A DNA stretch of 64,000 bases from Microbotryomycetes sp. JL201 (GCA_033819885.1 JAQYUZ010000019.1:228501-292500), one strand, 5' to 3'; shown: positions 9,833-22,526, counted from the stretch's first letter. Program-made: numbers and translations. The notes: generated from the sequence alone by a model not told the origin.

Positions 9833-12007
9833 ATGGCTGGCCTCGCCGAGCCTGCGTTCCAAGGCTTTGTTGAGACGACGCTTGACGCCCTGCTCATTTT
9901 TGAGGGCTGCCGACGAGGGATCTTGCCTAAAATCACCAGGCGCCTCCAGGAACCAGAGAAGCGCGCATTGGTCGACTCGGGTTCGGTCTTTGTGTTTGAT
10001 GAAGAGGAGACGGGTATCAAGAGATGGACGGATGGTTTGATCTGGAGTCCGTCGAGGACCCTGGGCAACTTTTTGCTCTATCGCGAGCTCGTCAAAAAGT
10101 CGACCAAAGAAGCAAAGACCGATGGCGCCGGGTCCGCAAACTCTTCCTCCGCGGAAGAACCTGTTGCGAGCACATCAGAGGTGTCCGTGCCCTTCGCAAG
10201 CAGTTCGAGGTCGAACGACTCGCGCCGTCGCAGCTTTAGCGAAGCTTCAGGATCTACCCAGCTCGACCGCGCCCGCGAGCGCGCTCTTGTCGGCAGTCTC
10301 ACGTCGTCCACACGATTCCGTTCGGATGGTCTCGTCAAGAAGACGATTTCGTTGGCAGGTGTTCACATGATCTGTTATTACCGTATCGAGGACGTCACGT
10401 CTGGACGGCTGCGGACCCCGTCGTCTCATCCGGAGCTCATGTCGATGGAAATCTCACCAGACATGCTAGCTCCATCGCTGTTCAGGGTGCCGCCGGTGAT
10501 TGAAATTGGCTTGGACGGGCAGGTGCGGTACAAAGCCGAGTCGGACACACCACTGTCGCCGAATACCAGGCCCGGATCATCGTCAGATTTTCCCGCCATG
10601 TTACAGGTATGTGTGCTCATTACATGGCACCGGTGAGGATAAGTCAAACTGATGAACGATTCTCAGCCACGCTCGCGCCCGGCGTCATCAGACTCGGCTT
10701 CGGCACGGAACGCATCTCCTGTCGTAGCCCCTGTCCCGCTCGGCTTACCTCAGGCCTCAAATGTTCATCGAGCGCCAATAGCACCTTCACGAGCTTCTGG
10801 ACGATTCGACCCGTACTCATACAGCGGGCGCGCCGCCAACACATCCCCCAGAACAACCACCTTTCCCCTTCCAGGTTCGCATTGCGGACCATCAGCGCTC
10901 CCTTCGCAAGGTTTTGCATCGATACCTCACACGGAGTTTTACGCTTCTCAGCCGACCATTTCTGTCCGTGCAGCTTGGCCAACTACTTCGGTGTTTGATG
11001 CGGCCGCGCCACTCAACAGGCCCGCACAGGATCACCCAGCGATGTACGGTCCCGTCGAACATGATCCTTACGCCACGCAAGACGGCTATGTACGAGAGGT
11101 CTATCCTGCGCCGCCGGGATCTTCTGGCGGCATTTTTTCTTTCCAGCCACCACCACCGAATCGTGGTGGACCGGCAGTGTCTTCTGGGCCAACAAACTCA
11201 CAAGCTTTGTACGCCTCCGCCCTACCGACGACCTCACCAACATACGGAGGGCATCAAGCGAGCGGCCATCATTATGTCGGTGATGGCAATACTGCGTCGG
11301 GACACGTGTTCAGCAACCCGTTTGCCGGCCCAGGTCAACCAATCTATCACCACAGCCATCCTCCAGCAACTGCACCAGCACAATATCATCAGCAACCGCG
11401 ACACCCATCGATGTCGGGGCCGTCGCTCGCTTTCAGACCGGCATCGAGCACTTCACTGTACGAAGGAACCGAGTACGAGTATGACAACTCCCCGCAATCG
11501 GTTGTTTACAGCAACAAGATTCAACCGTACGCTGCGCCGACTCCTACTCGGGTGTATGGGAACTACGTGTCCCAGTCGCCAGCATACCGCAGTAGTGCTG
11601 AGCCGCCAAGAAGTGTACGAGATTCTGGCCATGCCCGCCATCCCAGCCATCCCAGCCATCCCAGCGGTCTGGTTGGTTCGGCTGCAACGGTCGAAGAACT
11701 CGACGTGACTGGCTTGGCCAGCAACGACGCCAGCCTGACTGCCTCATTGCCTGAAGGAAGCTCGCGACCGTACCCTGCTTCTTCACAAGGACTCGAGTCA
11801 TACGTGAACCAGCCGCCCGCACCACTCGGATTTGCTCACTCTGTTGGAGTAGACTCGGCGGGCTATGGCGCTGTCAAGAACGCTCAAGGCACGCGTACAT
11901 GGTGGACACCGCCGCCTACGACGGCTACGGCCACGACGACAGCGGCACAGCGTGGCCCTGCTAGCGTTGCAAACGAATCCTTTGCCGACCCTGCTTCGCC
12001 ACAGTAG
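9833..12007 (+). CDS. WOPR-domain (Gti1/Pac2 family) transcription factor
   Basis: DNA-binding regulator of the fungal WOPR family (Wor1, Ryp1, Mit1, Gti1, Pac2), which controls morphological switching and virulence-type programmes in other fungi. Two exons, 9833-10606 and 10667-12007; sum 2115 nt, 704 aa. WOPR-A spans about residues 5-90: FVETTLDALLIFEGCRRG, GSVFVFDEEETGIKRWTDG, IWSPSRTLGNFLLYREL. WOPR-B follows a 70-residue Ser/Ala/Glu-rich linker: LVKKTISLAG, HMICYYRIEDV. The remaining 470 residues are low-complexity, rich in Ser, Pro, Tyr, Gly, His and Gln, as is usual for this family. They include a tandem HPS repeat near 11636-11665. Domain identification is secure. Which paralogue (Gti1 or Pac2) cannot be decided here. 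Confidence 0.93.
11636..11666 (+). repeat. Short tandem repeat in the WOPR gene
   Basis: Three tandem copies of CATCCCAGC encoding repeated His-Pro-Ser in the low-complexity C-terminal half. In frame and likely length-variable. Confidence 0.8.
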
Positions 12008-12352
12008 CTCAAGCATGACTACTTCTGTTTTTTCTTCATGTTCTATCATCGGCCCTCGCATCTGTCTGTTGTTCTACCAGCCTTGATACGTAGTGTTTTG
12101 CTGCAACGCATCCTGTTTCTGCGCTGTATGGCATTCGGTTTAAATTTGCCATGTCATTCTGGCCGTGTCGTTGCTGCCCTGAAGCACTGCGTCGTGTGGG
12201 TTGTTTGATATCTCTTGCACGTCAGTCGTTTAGATCTGCCCTCGAATAAGCGTTTTTGAGGCAGAGTTATTCGCAGGGGCCTGTGCGTTTTTTTGCGGCG
12301 GTTTTGACGAGAGCGAGCGCGCGCACTGCGATTTGGAGCCGACCAGGTTACG
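12008..12352. other. Spacer between WOPR gene and MAK21
   Basis: 345 bp between genes on the same strand, expected to hold the WOPR 3' UTR and the MAK21 promoter. I see no further feature. Confidence 0.5.
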
Positions 12353-15300
12353 ATGGCGCCCAATCCGTACGCCAAGGCGTTGGGAGGTCAGGAATCCAAG
12401 CAGCGCCAGCGTCAAGACAAGCCTGCTGCGCGTTCAGATCGCGTGGCAGACGGCGCCCGACAAAAAGCAACGCCGTCGTTTGGCGCCCTTGACAAAACCC
12501 AGCGAGCAAAGATCAACGACCGCACCGCGCGTGCCAGAGACGCTGATGACAGTGATGACGTGCTGAGACGGGAAGTGCTGGCTCTCGGCGGAGACGAGGA
12601 CGAGGTGCGCATGTTGGAAGCGCTCGGCGACAGCGACAGCGAGATCGAGGACGGCGACGCAAAGCAGGATGTACGTTCAGGACCGAGCACCTCGTTGAAT
12701 GGACCAACCGACTGACTGAGCTCCTGCCTGTCTTTCATGCAGTCTGTGCTCGCAAAGGAACTCAAGTCGTTCATGAAGGGCTTGGACTTTGCCTCGTTCG
12801 GTGGCGGCGCCGCCAGTCTGGACGAAGACGACGCAGCTGACAATGGAGCCGCAGACGAACAGCAAGACGTGGTCGAGACCGCAGACGACGGCCAAGACGA
12901 GCAAGATTCGGATGCGAAAGAGCCACAACCAGACTCGGAGCTGCCGTCGTCCAGCAAAGCCCCGGCCAAGCAGCAACAAGCTGCTACTGCCAAGAAAGAA
13001 TCAAAGCGAGAACGTGAAGACCGGCGCATCGCCGAGCGAGAGCAAGTGAAGCAGACCGAACGGGAATTGAAGGACAAGCTCGTTAGCGAAAAAGAAGTTA
13101 CGAAAGCGCCAAAAATCAAGAGCCCATGGGTCAGTCCACAGCACGTTGGAATTGTCTATGACGTGCTTCTAATCGAGGTCTCCACTTAGATCGTCGACCC
13201 GACACCGCAATGGTACGCTGTGCCAGTGCCTGGTCCGTCGACCAGTCCTCGTCCTTCAGCAAGCGTCATCGACGAACTCTCAAGCCGAGCCCAAGAACTC
13301 TTGGCAAAGGAGAACGAGATGTACGCGGCTTCACTATCACCAGCAAAGAAAGGATCAGCTCCGCCGCCCCCCAACGGCTTGTCGAAAGCCGACCAGGTCT
13401 TCATTCAACAAATTTTGACCTCTGGTACATCTTCCGATAAGGTGTCGGCTCTTTTACTGCTCGCAGCCTCGTCGCCTTTGCATACGATGAGCTACTTGGA
13501 CCAGCTGGCCAACATTGCCAAGAAAAAGAGCCGTGATCACAGCGGCAGGGCAATTCGTGGCATCGTCGAATGGTGGAGAGGTAATGACGGTGAAGGAGGA
13601 GGTGCTCCTAGCCGCAAGCTACGCGCGTTCGGAGACCAACCTGGTTTGACGCGCGTCGCCGAGGCTTGGCAAGCTTTGGAAAAGGGTAAAGGCAAGCAGA
13701 AGGCAGAGGAGGACGTTTTGAGCAAGCACGAAATGGAACAGGCGCTCGTCGTGTACGCGTTCGAAGACTGGCTCAAGAAGTGGTTCTTTGGAATTCTGCA
13801 AGCCCTTGAGGTAAGCGTGAGCGTTGCCGCGCTCTGTGAGTGCGCCTGACGCCACTCGTTTGCAGCAAATGTCGACAGACAGTCTGCCTCATCCCCGACA
13901 GATTGCCGTCTTGCATCTGTCTGGTCTCTTGCGCGACAAGCCCGAGCAAGAAAGCAATATTCTTCGTTTGCTCGTCAACAAGCTCGGCGACACGAATCGC
14001 AACATCGCCTCGAAAACGTCGCACCACTTGCTGCAAATTCTGCAGGTGCACCCTGGTATGACGCCCATCATAGTCCGAGAAGTCTCGGAGCTCATCCTGA
14101 GGCCAACCGCCGGAGCCACGGCTGGTGCTACGCCGCCTAGCGGCAAACACACGCGTTTCGGAGACGAAAAGCCTGTAAAGAAGGCTGCTGTCGTGAAAAA
14201 AGTTCGAGATGTTGGCTCGGAGCATGCTCGATACTACGGCATCATTTGTCTCAACCAAATAATGCTCAAAAAAGGTCAGACGGATGTCGCCAATCGGTTA
14301 ATCGAAGTTTACTTTGAGGTGTTTGGAGATATTCTTGGACGCATTGATGAAGAAACTTTAAAGAGTGCTGCAGAGGCAGAGGACGCTGATGGCACTCTGA
14401 AGCGCAAGCGCAACGAGGGCGACAAAGGCAAGAAGAAAGGGACAAAGGGCAAACAGGGCGATGGTGAAGACAAGCCAAACGATGTGGAAGAGTACGAGAG
14501 CAAGCTGGTTGCGGCTATCTTGACTGGCGTCAACCGTGCTTTCCCGTATGCTCAGATTGACGAGGAGGCTATCAAGAAGCGCCTCGATACGTTGTACCGT
14601 ATCACGCACAGCGGTACATTCAACGTCTCTATCCAAGCGCTCATGCTCATCTACAGAGTGTCTGATGCACAAAAGGTTTGGCTTCAAGCGTTGTCGACCA
14701 GGATCAGGAAAACTGACTGCTTTTGGCATCGCAGGACATTTCTGATCGTTTCTATAGGACACTTTACGCGTCGCTTCACGACTCTCGTCTCGCTTCCTCG
14801 TCAAAGCAGGCCCTATATCTTAACCTCCTGTTCAAAGCGGTCAAGCAGGACAAGCACTTGCCTCGCGTGATGGCGTTTGTTAAGCGACTCATGCAGGTCA
14901 TGTTCGGTCTTGACGTCGTCTTTATCCTTGGATCATTGTTCATTGTCAGCGAGGTAAGTCGGAGAAGCAAATGGATCAAAGTTGGCGTAGAATAGGCGCT
15001 GAGACTCTATCCGAACGCCTTTCGCAGCTCATGTCATCCACTCCTGGATTATCTGCCATGCTCAAGGAGGCCGAGTCTGCCAGGCGCGCTGACGGAGAAG
15101 CGTATGACGGCAAAAAGCGAGAACCCCTAGGAGCCGCTGCCGAGCGAAGTTGTCTGTGGGAGATCGTCAGTTGACGAATTTTGTTCTGCCTTTGTCCTCT
15201 CATTGACTCTTCAAGCTCTCGCAGGTCCCGCTGCTCAGCCATTGGCATCCTACGGTGGCTCAACACGCCAACACTGTCTTGCAAGGCCAGCCTTTGTCCG

Positions 15301-16424
15301 CCACTGCCGAGCTCGAATCGCACTCATTGAACCACTTTTTGGACCGCTTCGTGTACCGTGACCTCAAGAAATCGTTGACGACAAAGGGTTCGAGCATGAT
15401 GCAACCTGGTGTGCCTGGTCAAGACAAGACTGGCAGGATCGTGGTTGTCAAGGGTGCAATGCGAGGAGAAGAGAACGTTGTCAATTCTGAAGCGTTCAGG
15501 CGAAAACACATTTCCCAGATTCCTGTGGACCAGGTCAGCTGGATGGGACTGGTTCACTCGAGTGCTATGCAAACTGACCTTGGACGGTTCGATTTGCTGC
15601 AGATATTTTTCCACAAGTACTTTTCAGACAAGGCCGCTTTCGAACAAAACAAGAAGGATCTGGTCAAAAAGCGCAAGGAGCGCAAAGGCGAGAGCTTTTC
15701 GGACGACCAAGACGTCGGCGAGGACGACGACGAGGCTTCGATCGCGGACATGTTGGACGAACGTGATGATGACGACAGTCTGGACGGTTTCGCTGAGGCA
15801 ATGCAATCTGACGATGACGACGAAGACAACGTTGACGAAGAGGATGGAGTTGCTAGTGACGAATTCGAGCTTGTCGAAGACGATGGTCAGTCTGTTGACG
15901 CGGACGAAGACGAGATTTGGGATGCTATGAAGAAGAGCCTCGAGGATGAAGTCGACTCTGATGAAGTTTTGGCTGGACTGGATGACGACGAAGGTATCGA
16001 AGAAGATGACGACGTGGATGCGGCAGAGTTTGCCTATTCTGACTCGGAGCTTGGCGTCGATGACTTTGATATGGACTTCCCGGATGCTGGAGATACGACA
16101 TTCCAGAGCGCTGTTGATAGTGAAGGAGAGGACATTCAAATTGATGACGATGATGAAGATGATGACGACGAAGACGAAGAAGACGATCTCGAGGGCGACG
16201 AGCTTGACGCCGGGTTGCTAGAGGATGACGACGACCTCATCGACAGCGATGAAGACATGCCTGAAGTTGACGAAGCTCAGGTTTCAAAGTCTGGAGCGAG
16301 TAAAAAGGCAGGCGCGACGGGAACCAACAAGAAGCGAAAGCTCAAGCATTTGCCCGTGTTTGCTTCGGCGGACGATTATGCGCACCTGCTTGAGGGCGGT
16401 GATGACGAGGACGACGATATGTAG
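12353..16424 (+). CDS. MAK21: Mak21/Noc1 ribosome-biogenesis factor (CEBPZ, CBF domain)
   Basis: Nucleolar protein that works with Noc2 in early 60S pre-ribosome assembly and export. Seven exons: 12353-12670, 12743-13129, 13190-13810, 13866-14675, 14735-14953, 15028-15165, 15225-16424; sum 3693 nt, 1230 aa, all GT-AG. Order: Lys/Gln-rich start and acidic stretch; a charged helical region; WYAVPVPG; the HEAT-like part with KWFFGILQALE and HPRQIAVLHLSGLLRDKPEQE; then the CBF domain with DISDRFYRTLYASLHD and ALYLNLLFKAVKQDKHLPR; LLSHWHPTVAQHA; and a conserved SLNHFLDRFVYRD segment. The last 200 residues are extremely Asp/Glu-rich and end near a basic KKRKLKHLPVF motif. Length and architecture match Mak21. 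Confidence 0.95.
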
Positions 16425-16536
16425 ATCCCTAGCTAGGTAGCATCACTGTATCATGAAAAAGCGCGAATGGCTGTAAAAGTACACCTGCTTGCAAGCAAAG
16501 TATTTTAGACACGACAAAACAACGAACGTGGCCACA

Positions 16537-17446
16537 TCAGGTATTCCTCAGCACTGAAGAAGAAGTGAACAAGTCAGCACGGACAGACCGCAATATGACG
16601 GCACCGCAACTTACCAAGCACGACCGAGTCTCCTCTCAGGACTGTGATTCAAGACTTAGCACGGATAGAAAGACAGAGGCGAGCGGATGAGCTTACACAT
16701 CTTGCTGATGAATCTGTCCTTGTTGACGGGCTTCTTTCCTTTGCCTGACGGTGCCTCGGTCCTGTGCAAATGGTCAAAAGAGTCAGACTCTCGAGCTCGA
16801 GAGCGCAAGCATGGGTACGCATCGCCAACGTACCACATCTCTTTGACGTTCTCAAGAACCTGGTGTCGAGTCAAGCAAGGTGCATGAGCAATCGCCAGTA
16901 TTTTCATACTCAAGTACCGCAGACTGACCATGTTGGCGTGCCTATCGAACGCCTTGACTTTTGCGAGCAGCTTCCGGTTGTTGCGCAGGGCGACCAAGAT
17001 CTGCGAGTTTGTCCTGACGGATGTTTGCAGCACGGACAGAGGCCTAGTGAATCAAGAAGAGCGAGCCGTGCAGACGCGAACAACGATGCCGGTGCCGCAG
17101 CCACGATCAATGACAGCGTCCAGACGTGAGGGCAATCAAGCATGAAATGAGAACGAGAGGCATAGCGTCAGCTGCATGTACGTACAGGACCGTTCTGATT
17201 GCGCGCCCGCCGTCGGGGGACAAAGACTCGGCCGCGGGGCGCAGGCGGGACAGACGCGTGCAGAAATAGGCCTAATGTGCCGCACTCAAAACGAAAGACT
17301 GACCCTTGGCTAATCTCGTGTTGCTGCAGCGCCTCAATCTGCGATGCGTCCAGCTCAGACTTGTTGGCGTGCTTGAATTCGCTGCGCAGAGTTGTCGGCA
17401 AGGTCAGTCGACAGCACAATACTTGGTGCAGACTGCTTACGCCATA
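16537..17446 (-). CDS. SMD2: Small nuclear ribonucleoprotein Sm D2
   Basis: Core Sm-ring protein of spliceosomal U1, U2, U4 and U5 snRNPs. Seven exons: 17446-17442, 17381-17304, 17043-16929, 16859-16834, 16761-16697, 16641-16615, 16553-16537; sum 333 nt, 110 aa, the normal length. The assembled protein shows [87 protein letters not shown] and VVLVLRNT, covering Sm1 and Sm2. All introns are GT-AG. The first coding exon is 5 nt (ATGGC) and the last is 17 nt including the stop. It is head-to-head with TUB2, about 460 bp between starts. Confidence 0.95.
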
Positions 17447-17903
17447 GTGCACCGCTGAAGCGAGCAAGACGTGCAGAAAACCGAGCGAAAGCGCGGCTCC
17501 ACGATGAAGCACACAAAAGTGGCGAGCCCAGTCCGATTCAGCAAATACAGAATCTCTAACATTTGTGTCCTTCGGTTGAGCAGATCGGCTGCGGTATACA
17601 GACCTGACAGCTACCTCCTGTCTTGCGGGTTGGTCTAGACTTGCCTGCGTGGGTGAAGGCGTCGTCTCGCGCCACGTCAACTAGGGTGAGTTAAACGGGC
17701 TCTACCTAGTCCATTGTGCTGCCCGTCGCTGCCAAGCTGTCTGCACGATTGCTGCTTGTATCTGCCTGGCACGGCGGCGAGCTGAATCGCGCGTGTTTGC
17801 CGCTGCTCGTGTCCAAGTAGCTGACATCGCCCACGTGTCTGCATACGCGCCAACCTTCGCTCCGGACTCGCTCAACTGCCTGCTGCTGTGCTACAGACCC
17901 GTC
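17447..17903. other. Divergent promoter region, SMD2 / TUB2
   Basis: 457 bp between the SmD2 and beta-tubulin start codons. No TATA box stands out. It is expected to contain both leaders. Confidence 0.5.
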
Positions 17904-20302
17904 ATGAGGTGCGTCGTCATCCAAGAGCGCACGGGGACGCGTTTCGTCCAACACGCGTCCCCATTGAGGACCATGTACGCTGACATGGCAATGCTCACCA
18001 CTCCTGCCCGACATTTTCGTATATGTACAGAGAAATTGTACGTCTGGAGGAGAGATCCCGCTTCTCGTTTGGTCGAGACTGACGCTTATGCCGCGTGCGC
18101 GTTCTCGCTCAACAGGTTCACTTGCAGACTGGCCAGGTCAGCACTATTAATGCCAGCCATCATTCAGTACAGTTCTAACATTCTCTTGCTCAAAAACAGT
18201 GCGGCAACCAAATGTGAGTGACATCGACCGTCAAGGCGAGTGGCGGGGAGCTGATCTGAACCTTTCGGCTGCCATATAGTGGTGCCAAGTTCTGGGAGGT
18301 CAGTTATCTATCAATACTTTGGTCGCATCTGTCAGCTTGGAGACTCATATCTTGCCTGCACCCAGACTGTCTCCGAGGAGCACGGTGAGATCAACATCGT
18401 CATTCCCAACAGCAAAACGCTTATGAGACTGACGACGACGACACTTGACAAGGCGTCGATTCTACTGGACAGTAGGTCTTGATGCAAGGCATGCACACGC
18501 ACATCACGAAATGCTCACACCAATGCCCAGGTACCGTGGTACGGACGACCAGCAGCTAGACAAGATTTCCGTTTACTTCAATGAGGTGCGCAAAACAAGG
18601 CTCTGACATCAGTGACGCTATCCTAACCAAAGCACTGGAGCAGGCTTCCGCTGGCAAATACGTCCCACGTGCAGTCTTGGTCGATCTCGAACCTGGTACC
18701 ATGGATGTGAGCAGGCCACATCTTGTCGCCAATTGTAAATGTCACTGAACGGCCGATCTTGCAGGTCATCCGTTCATCGCCGTATGGAGAGCTATTCCGA
18801 CCCGACAACTTCGTTTTTGGTCAATCGTCAGCCGGCAACAACTGGGCCAAGGGTCACTACACGGAGGGCGCTGAACTCGTCGACTCTGTCATGGACGTTG
18901 TTCGCAAGGAGGCAGAAGGCACGGATTGTCTTCAGGGCGTGAGTCGCGTGACGTCGCCGGAGAGCGCGGGCTAACGATCGCCGCTTAGTTCCAAATCACG
19001 CACTCTCTCGGTGGTGGCACTGGATCCGGCATGGGCACGTTGCTTATTTCCAAGATTCGAGAAGAGTTCCCCGATCGCATGATGGCAACGTTCTCAGTCG
19101 TGCCATCGCCCAAGGTGTCCGACACAGTCGTCGAGCCATACAATGCCACGCTCTCTGTGCACCAGCTCGTCGAAAATTCGGACGAGACCTTCTGCATTGA
19201 TAACGAGGCTCTCTGTACGTCGTGCGATCGAGTCTCTGATTCCTTGGCATGGGCGTTGAACGTTTTCTTCACAGACGACATCTGCTTCAGGACGCTCAAG
19301 ATCTCGGTGCCAAACTATTCCGACTTGAACCACCTTGTGTCTCTGGTCATGTCCGGTGTCACAACCTGCTTGCGAGTACGTAATGCCTCTTTTGCTCGAC
19401 GACCGAGTTGCGCTGACGTGCTTTTCAAATAGTTCCCCGGTCAGCTCAACTCTGACTTGCGCAAGCTTGCCGTCAACATGGTTCCTTTCCCCCGCTTGCA
19501 CTTCTTCACGGTCGGCTACGCTCCTTTGACTGCACCCGGTAGCAAGAACTTTAGGGCCGTTTCAGTGCCAGAGCTTACGCAGCAGATGTTCGACGCAAAG
19601 AACATGATGGCCGCGAGTGACCCGAGGAACGGTCGCGTGAGTCTGTTACTACGGCCTATGCGGCCAAGCTGAGCTGACCCCGCATGTTTTCAGTACCTCA
19701 CCGTCGCAGCCTATTTCCGCGGCAAGGTTTCGATGCGCGAGGTCGAAGATTCAATGTTCTCTGTTCAGCAGAAGAACTCGCAATACTTTGTTGGCAAGAA
19801 TTACGGAGTGCCAGCTGGAGCGATGTGTGTGTTGCTGACGCGCGATTGCATTTGCAGAGTGGATTCCGCAAAACGCTCAGACGGCCGCTTGCGACATTCC
19901 TCCTCGGGATTCCAAGATGGCTGTCACCTTCATCGGCAATTCGACGTCGGTGCGTCCGAAAAAGATGCACCTTTTTGTCTCAGGATTGATGCTGATCGCT
20001 GTTACTCCCTGTTCGACAGATTCAAGAGCTTTTCCAGCGTATTGGCACGCAATTTTCTGCCATGTTCAGGCGCAAGGCTTTCTTGCATTGGTACACTGGC
20101 GAAGGTATGGACGAGATGGAATTCACCGAGGCAGAATCCAACATGCAAGATCTGGTCGCCGAGTACCAGCAATACCAGGAGGCGTCCGTCGACGACGACG
20201 AGGATCTGGAGGAGCACGGCGAGGAGGTACGTCACTCTTGAGCTTTCTGTGCAAAGGATTTTCGCTGACAGCGTCACGGTCCCGCAGTACGCCGAGCAGT
20301 AG
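17904..20302 (+). CDS. TUB2: Beta-tubulin with 17 coding exons
   Basis: Beta subunit of microtubules. Exons: 17904-17908, 18031-18037, 18116-18136, 18200-18213, 18280-18298, 18366-18384, 18453-18471, 18531-18585, 18644-18706, 18765-18938, 18989-19214, 19275-19375, 19433-19636, 19694-19793, 19858-19949, 20020-20226, 20288-20302; sum 1341 nt, exactly 446 aa. It starts MREIVHLQTG and contains the GTP-binding GGGTGSGMG. The acidic tail ends EEYAEQ. The MREI start is only recovered if ATGAG at 17904 is joined to a 7-nt exon; the local ATG at 18023 would give a non-standard MYREI. The intron after YFV (19794-19857) is GC-AG. Residues tied to benzimidazole resistance are wild type (H6, Y50, A165, F167, E198, F200), predicting sensitivity. 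Confidence 0.97.
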
Positions 20303-21270
20303 ATGCGATAGAGATAGGTTTTCTCGAAGGACTTTCAAAAGTACTCAAGCTTGCTCGTGTAGTGACCTCGTCCTATTCGAGGTCAATTTATCTTCTCATA
20401 TCATCGCCCACTGTTCTCCCTTTCGAGGCTTACTTGAATTACTACAAAGAACGACCACGATCGACTAGATTAGAAGCAGAGCATGTTCAATGTGTGCGAA
20501 ATGAGCATCTGACCGCAATCAGATATAGCCGCAACTAAGGCGGCAAAAATCGGCAAGTGGTCAGACTGATGAAGCTCTCAAAGACTGTCTTTCTTCGACG
20601 ATTTTGAAGCATTCGGTGGCGCTCTGAACTGTGTCATTGCGAAGGGCACCAGAATCAGTGAGAAACATCCCCGAGTCGTCTCAAATCGTAAACTTGTACT
20701 GCGCTACAGCGTTTCGCACGGAAGACTGTGTGCGGGCGTAGGCTGCTGTGCGCACGGCGAGACTTTGCTTACTGTTCGCCGAGATCGACCCGAAAGGCGA
20801 TCGCATGCATTGCAGAGCCAATTTAAAAGGCGTTCAAGACGTACACGAATCATGCCGACCTATACCTCTTCCGAAATGACCCTTTGGTGAAGTATGTCGG
20901 ACTAGAAATCGATTCGCAAAATTGAAAGCATAGCTGCACCAAAATATTCAGAAAGTTAATACAAGTCGTTGTGCAGCGTCCTTCTGCGTGATTGCGCATT
21001 GACTAGAGAAACTCAGCAGACAGTCATGTGACTTGGCCACGGCCCTAAGCCGCTTAATGACATCATCCGAACTTGCCTCGGCTAACCAAAATTCGCCCCA
21101 GAAAGTCGTTGCGCGGAAGGTAAGAAAATCAGTCAGGAAAATTCAAGAAAGGTCGGAGTTGGACGCAAGTGATGACGAAGCACTCGGACGAGACGCGCTT
21201 ACGCACAGACTTGGACGCACAGACATTTCTTGACTCTCTCCATCTCACTCCGGATAGACAAGACTTGAAC
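20303..21270. other. Intergenic region downstream of TUB2
   Basis: 968 bp between the TUB2 stop and the alkenal-reductase start. It is somewhat A/T-richer than the coding DNA on either side. I find no supported coding or RNA gene in it. Confidence 0.5.
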
Positions 21271-22409
21271 ATGGTTCGAAACGAGCAACTCATCTTCAAC
21301 TCCGTGCCCAAGGGTGTTCCTGTACCGGGCGAGGTAAGTTCCTGCAGTTTCTTTGCTCGCTCGAGCGATCGCTCACTCGATCTCGCCATTCATCAGACTT
21401 TGAAAAAGGTCACGACCGACATCGACATTGACAATGCCCCTCAGAATGGGTTCATCTCCAAAACTGTTGTCTTGTCACTGGACCCTTACATGAGAGGCCG
21501 AATGCGCAAACCCGAGGGAGAGTCATACGTTGACGCGTTCCCACTCGGCAAGCCTCTGCGCAACTTTGGCGTTTCAAAAGTCATCAAGAGCAACGTTGCA
21601 GATTTTAAACAGGGTGACCATGTTTACTCTCCCGCCCACGAGTTTGCCGAATATCAATCTTTTTCTGGTGACGTGCTCCAAACGATTCAGAAGCTCGACA
21701 ACAACAAGATCAAGTTGCCTTGGAGTACTTGGGTCGGTGCAGCTGGTATGCCTGGTATGACTGCATGGTGGGGCGTCAAGAACGTCATTCAACCGCAAAA
21801 GGGCGAACGAGTCTTTGTTTCTGGAGCGGCTGGCGCCGTTGGCCAGATGGTTATCGCCTTGTGCCACAAGGCCGGCGCCGAGGTCATCGCATCGGCGGGT
21901 TCAGATGAAAAGGTCAACTACTTGAAGAACGAGCTCAAGGTCGAGCACGCGTTCAACTACAAGACGACCAACACGAAAGAGTTCTTGCAAAAGACAGAGT
22001 TTCACGCGTTTTGGGACAATGTCGGTGGCGAGACGCTCGAGGCTGTTTTTGAGACAATCAGGCCAAATGGCAGGATTGCAGAATGCGGTCAGATCAGTCA
22101 ATACTCGCTCGAGTCTGGCGACCCGATCAGAAACACGTTCCAGATCGTTGCCAAGCAGCTCAAGGTCGAAGGGTGAGCTCCGTTTGCTACAGCGAAGCGC
22201 ATCAAAGTTTGTGCTAACGTTTCTCCTTCAGCTTCATCATTCTGCACAAGAACACGGATGGATTTTACGACGAGGTGCCACCTGCGATTGCAAGTGGCGA
22301 GCTCGCTGCACCAAAAGAGCACATTTACAACGGCCTTGACAACGGCGAGTCATTCGTTGATATGCTGAATGGCGGCAACTTTGGCAAGGCGGCCATCTCG
22401 CTCGAGTAA
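21271..22409 (+). CDS. NADPH-dependent alkenal/enone reductase, zinc-free MDR family
   Basis: Medium-chain dehydrogenase/reductase of the alkenal double-bond reductase / prostaglandin reductase group. It reduces the C=C bond of reactive enals and enones with NADPH. Exons 21271-21333, 21397-22172, 22232-22409; sum 1017 nt, 338 aa, typical. Signatures are KTVVLSLDPYMRGRM, WSTWVGAAGMPGMTAWWGV, the nucleotide-binding VSGAAGAVGQMV, AEVIASAGSDEKVNYLKNE, and FHAFWDNVGGETLEAV. The structural and catalytic zinc cysteines of alcohol dehydrogenases are absent. It lies upstream of, and convergent with, the NUFIP1-like gene. The physiological substrate cannot be named. Confidence 0.92.
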
Positions 22410-22526
22410 ACGTTATGCTCCTGCCCGGAGAACTGGCGCAATTCTTTCTCTCTCTAGACAAATACACGAGATTGCGGCCAATTGTAGATACTGTAAATGA
22501 GCAAATGCCAATACAAGAACTTGTCA

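Noticed and set aside
15700-16260. Long overlapping frames opposite or out of phase with the acidic tail of MAK21
   Set aside because: They are by-products of GAT/GAC repeats, not genes. The same holds opposite the CWC15 acid run and the NUFIP1-like acidic segment.
18023-18037. ATG TAC AGA GAA ATT as the beta-tubulin start (MYREI)
   Set aside because: An ATGAG exon at 17904 with a good donor gives the universal MREI start; MYREI is not known in tubulins.
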